From assembly GCA_947396885.1 (NCBI GenBank), contig OX377204.1, positions 55,787,139 to 55,851,138 on the forward strand: a stretch of 64,000 bases of DNA, in the 5' to 3' direction. This DNA comes from Heligmosomoides polygyrus polygyrus (lineage: Eukaryota > Nematoda > Chromadorea > Rhabditida > Heligmosomidae). The notes under the pieces were generated by a model, which was not told the DNA's origin, did not search any database, and saw only the letters and a program-made list of their open reading frames with translations. The position numbers and the translations under genes are program-made. The first letter of the stretch is position 1, and every line of letters begins with the position of its first letter. Shown here in pieces: positions 63,550 through 64,000 of this stretch.

Positions 63550-64000
63550 CCTTCATCCCCATCTGTAACCAGCTGCGAAAGACTTCTGAGCGATAAATTT
63601 AGATACTAATGAAATTGAGACAAAGCTGGACGAAAAGATAACTTATTGCGAAAGATCCTAAGTTCCTAAGACCTGCAGGTCCTTGGACAAGGCGAAACCC
63701 GTGAAGAAAGCAATTTGCGACTACTGGAATAGCTGGTTGGATACCATTCCTCAAACGGACAACATTTTACTCCGATCTTCTTATGCTACTTCCGGCTGCT
63801 CGGATGGAGCTGAGCCCACTTCCAAAAGTCAGGAATTCCGCTGCTCATCGGACCACATCTTGTCGCGTGGTCCGTGCCCTTGCAGAGCAAGAGAGGACGG
63901 CGCGGCACGTGCGGAACGGCAGAAATCGCGTCTGTCGCCTTCCGTGGGGAAATGATGAAGCGGCGACGTTCAGCAGTTGCACTCTTCGGTCTTCAGCCGC
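63550..64000. other. Unassigned window end
   Basis: A plus-strand frame at 63683-63955 (90 codons) is open but unrecognised. GC content rises toward the edge. It may belong to a feature continuing beyond the window. Confidence 0.35.

Overview
This is eukaryotic, intron-era, repeat-saturated DNA, and the best guess is a parasitic nematode of the strongylid/hookworm type. That guess rests on the mix of elements: RTE and CR1/Jockey-type LINEs, maT (DD37D) mariner relatives, a Ty3/Gypsy pol remnant, and several long palindromic (foldback) DNA transposons. Three of the foldbacks sit in CTNAG targets with TNA duplications, the signature known from the Caenorhabditis Tc4/Tc5 group. I did not recognise a convincing host protein-coding gene, rRNA or functional tRNA; almost everything that can be named is a mobile element or a broken piece of one.

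Layout. 0-9 kb: a 784-bp RTE fragment with 14-bp target duplications; a deleted maT-like element (2441-5125) split by a Tc5-like foldback (2826-4782); an RTE scrap; a long decayed RTE copy on the minus strand (6.1-9.0 kb). 9-19.3 kb: LINE 3' ends, dispersed repeats, a 1.5-kb palindrome carrying mariner-like termini (14.34-15.82 kb) and a decayed Gypsy reverse transcriptase/RNase H (18.06-19.26 kb). 19.6-27 kb: a minus-strand CR1 copy broken first by a Tc5-like foldback (19739-22175) and again by a probable solo LTR (22885-24012), abutting a second CR1 copy on the plus strand. 27.2-30 kb: a maT element with frameshifted transposase and a third Tc5-like foldback (28758-29943). 31.3-34.1 kb: a 2.8-kb TA-flanked foldback with perfect hairpins at its centre.

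38.5-50.8 kb is the most striking region: a 12.35-kb palindrome with ~1.15-kb arms that look well over 95% alike. Each arm runs into an array of 42-bp monomers with no indels. The left array was later hit by an intact-looking LINE (39744-43153, 5-bp duplication) and by a 4.2-kb hAT-like foldback (43722-47930, 8-bp duplication). 51-64 kb: a PIF/Harbinger-like MITE; a second member of the 31-34 kb foldback family with 192-bp tandem units; a CR1 copy interrupted by an almost complete RTE (54768-57577, 14-bp duplications); a head-to-tail RTE of a second family on the minus strand (58.8-61.9 kb); and a perfect 60-bp-arm hairpin at its 5' end.

The elements do not form a pathway. They form a stratigraphy: target-site duplications let many insertions be ordered in time. 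The recurring theme is foldback structure at every scale, from 20-bp hairpins to the 12-kb palindrome, which would make any read-through transcript of this region strongly double-stranded.
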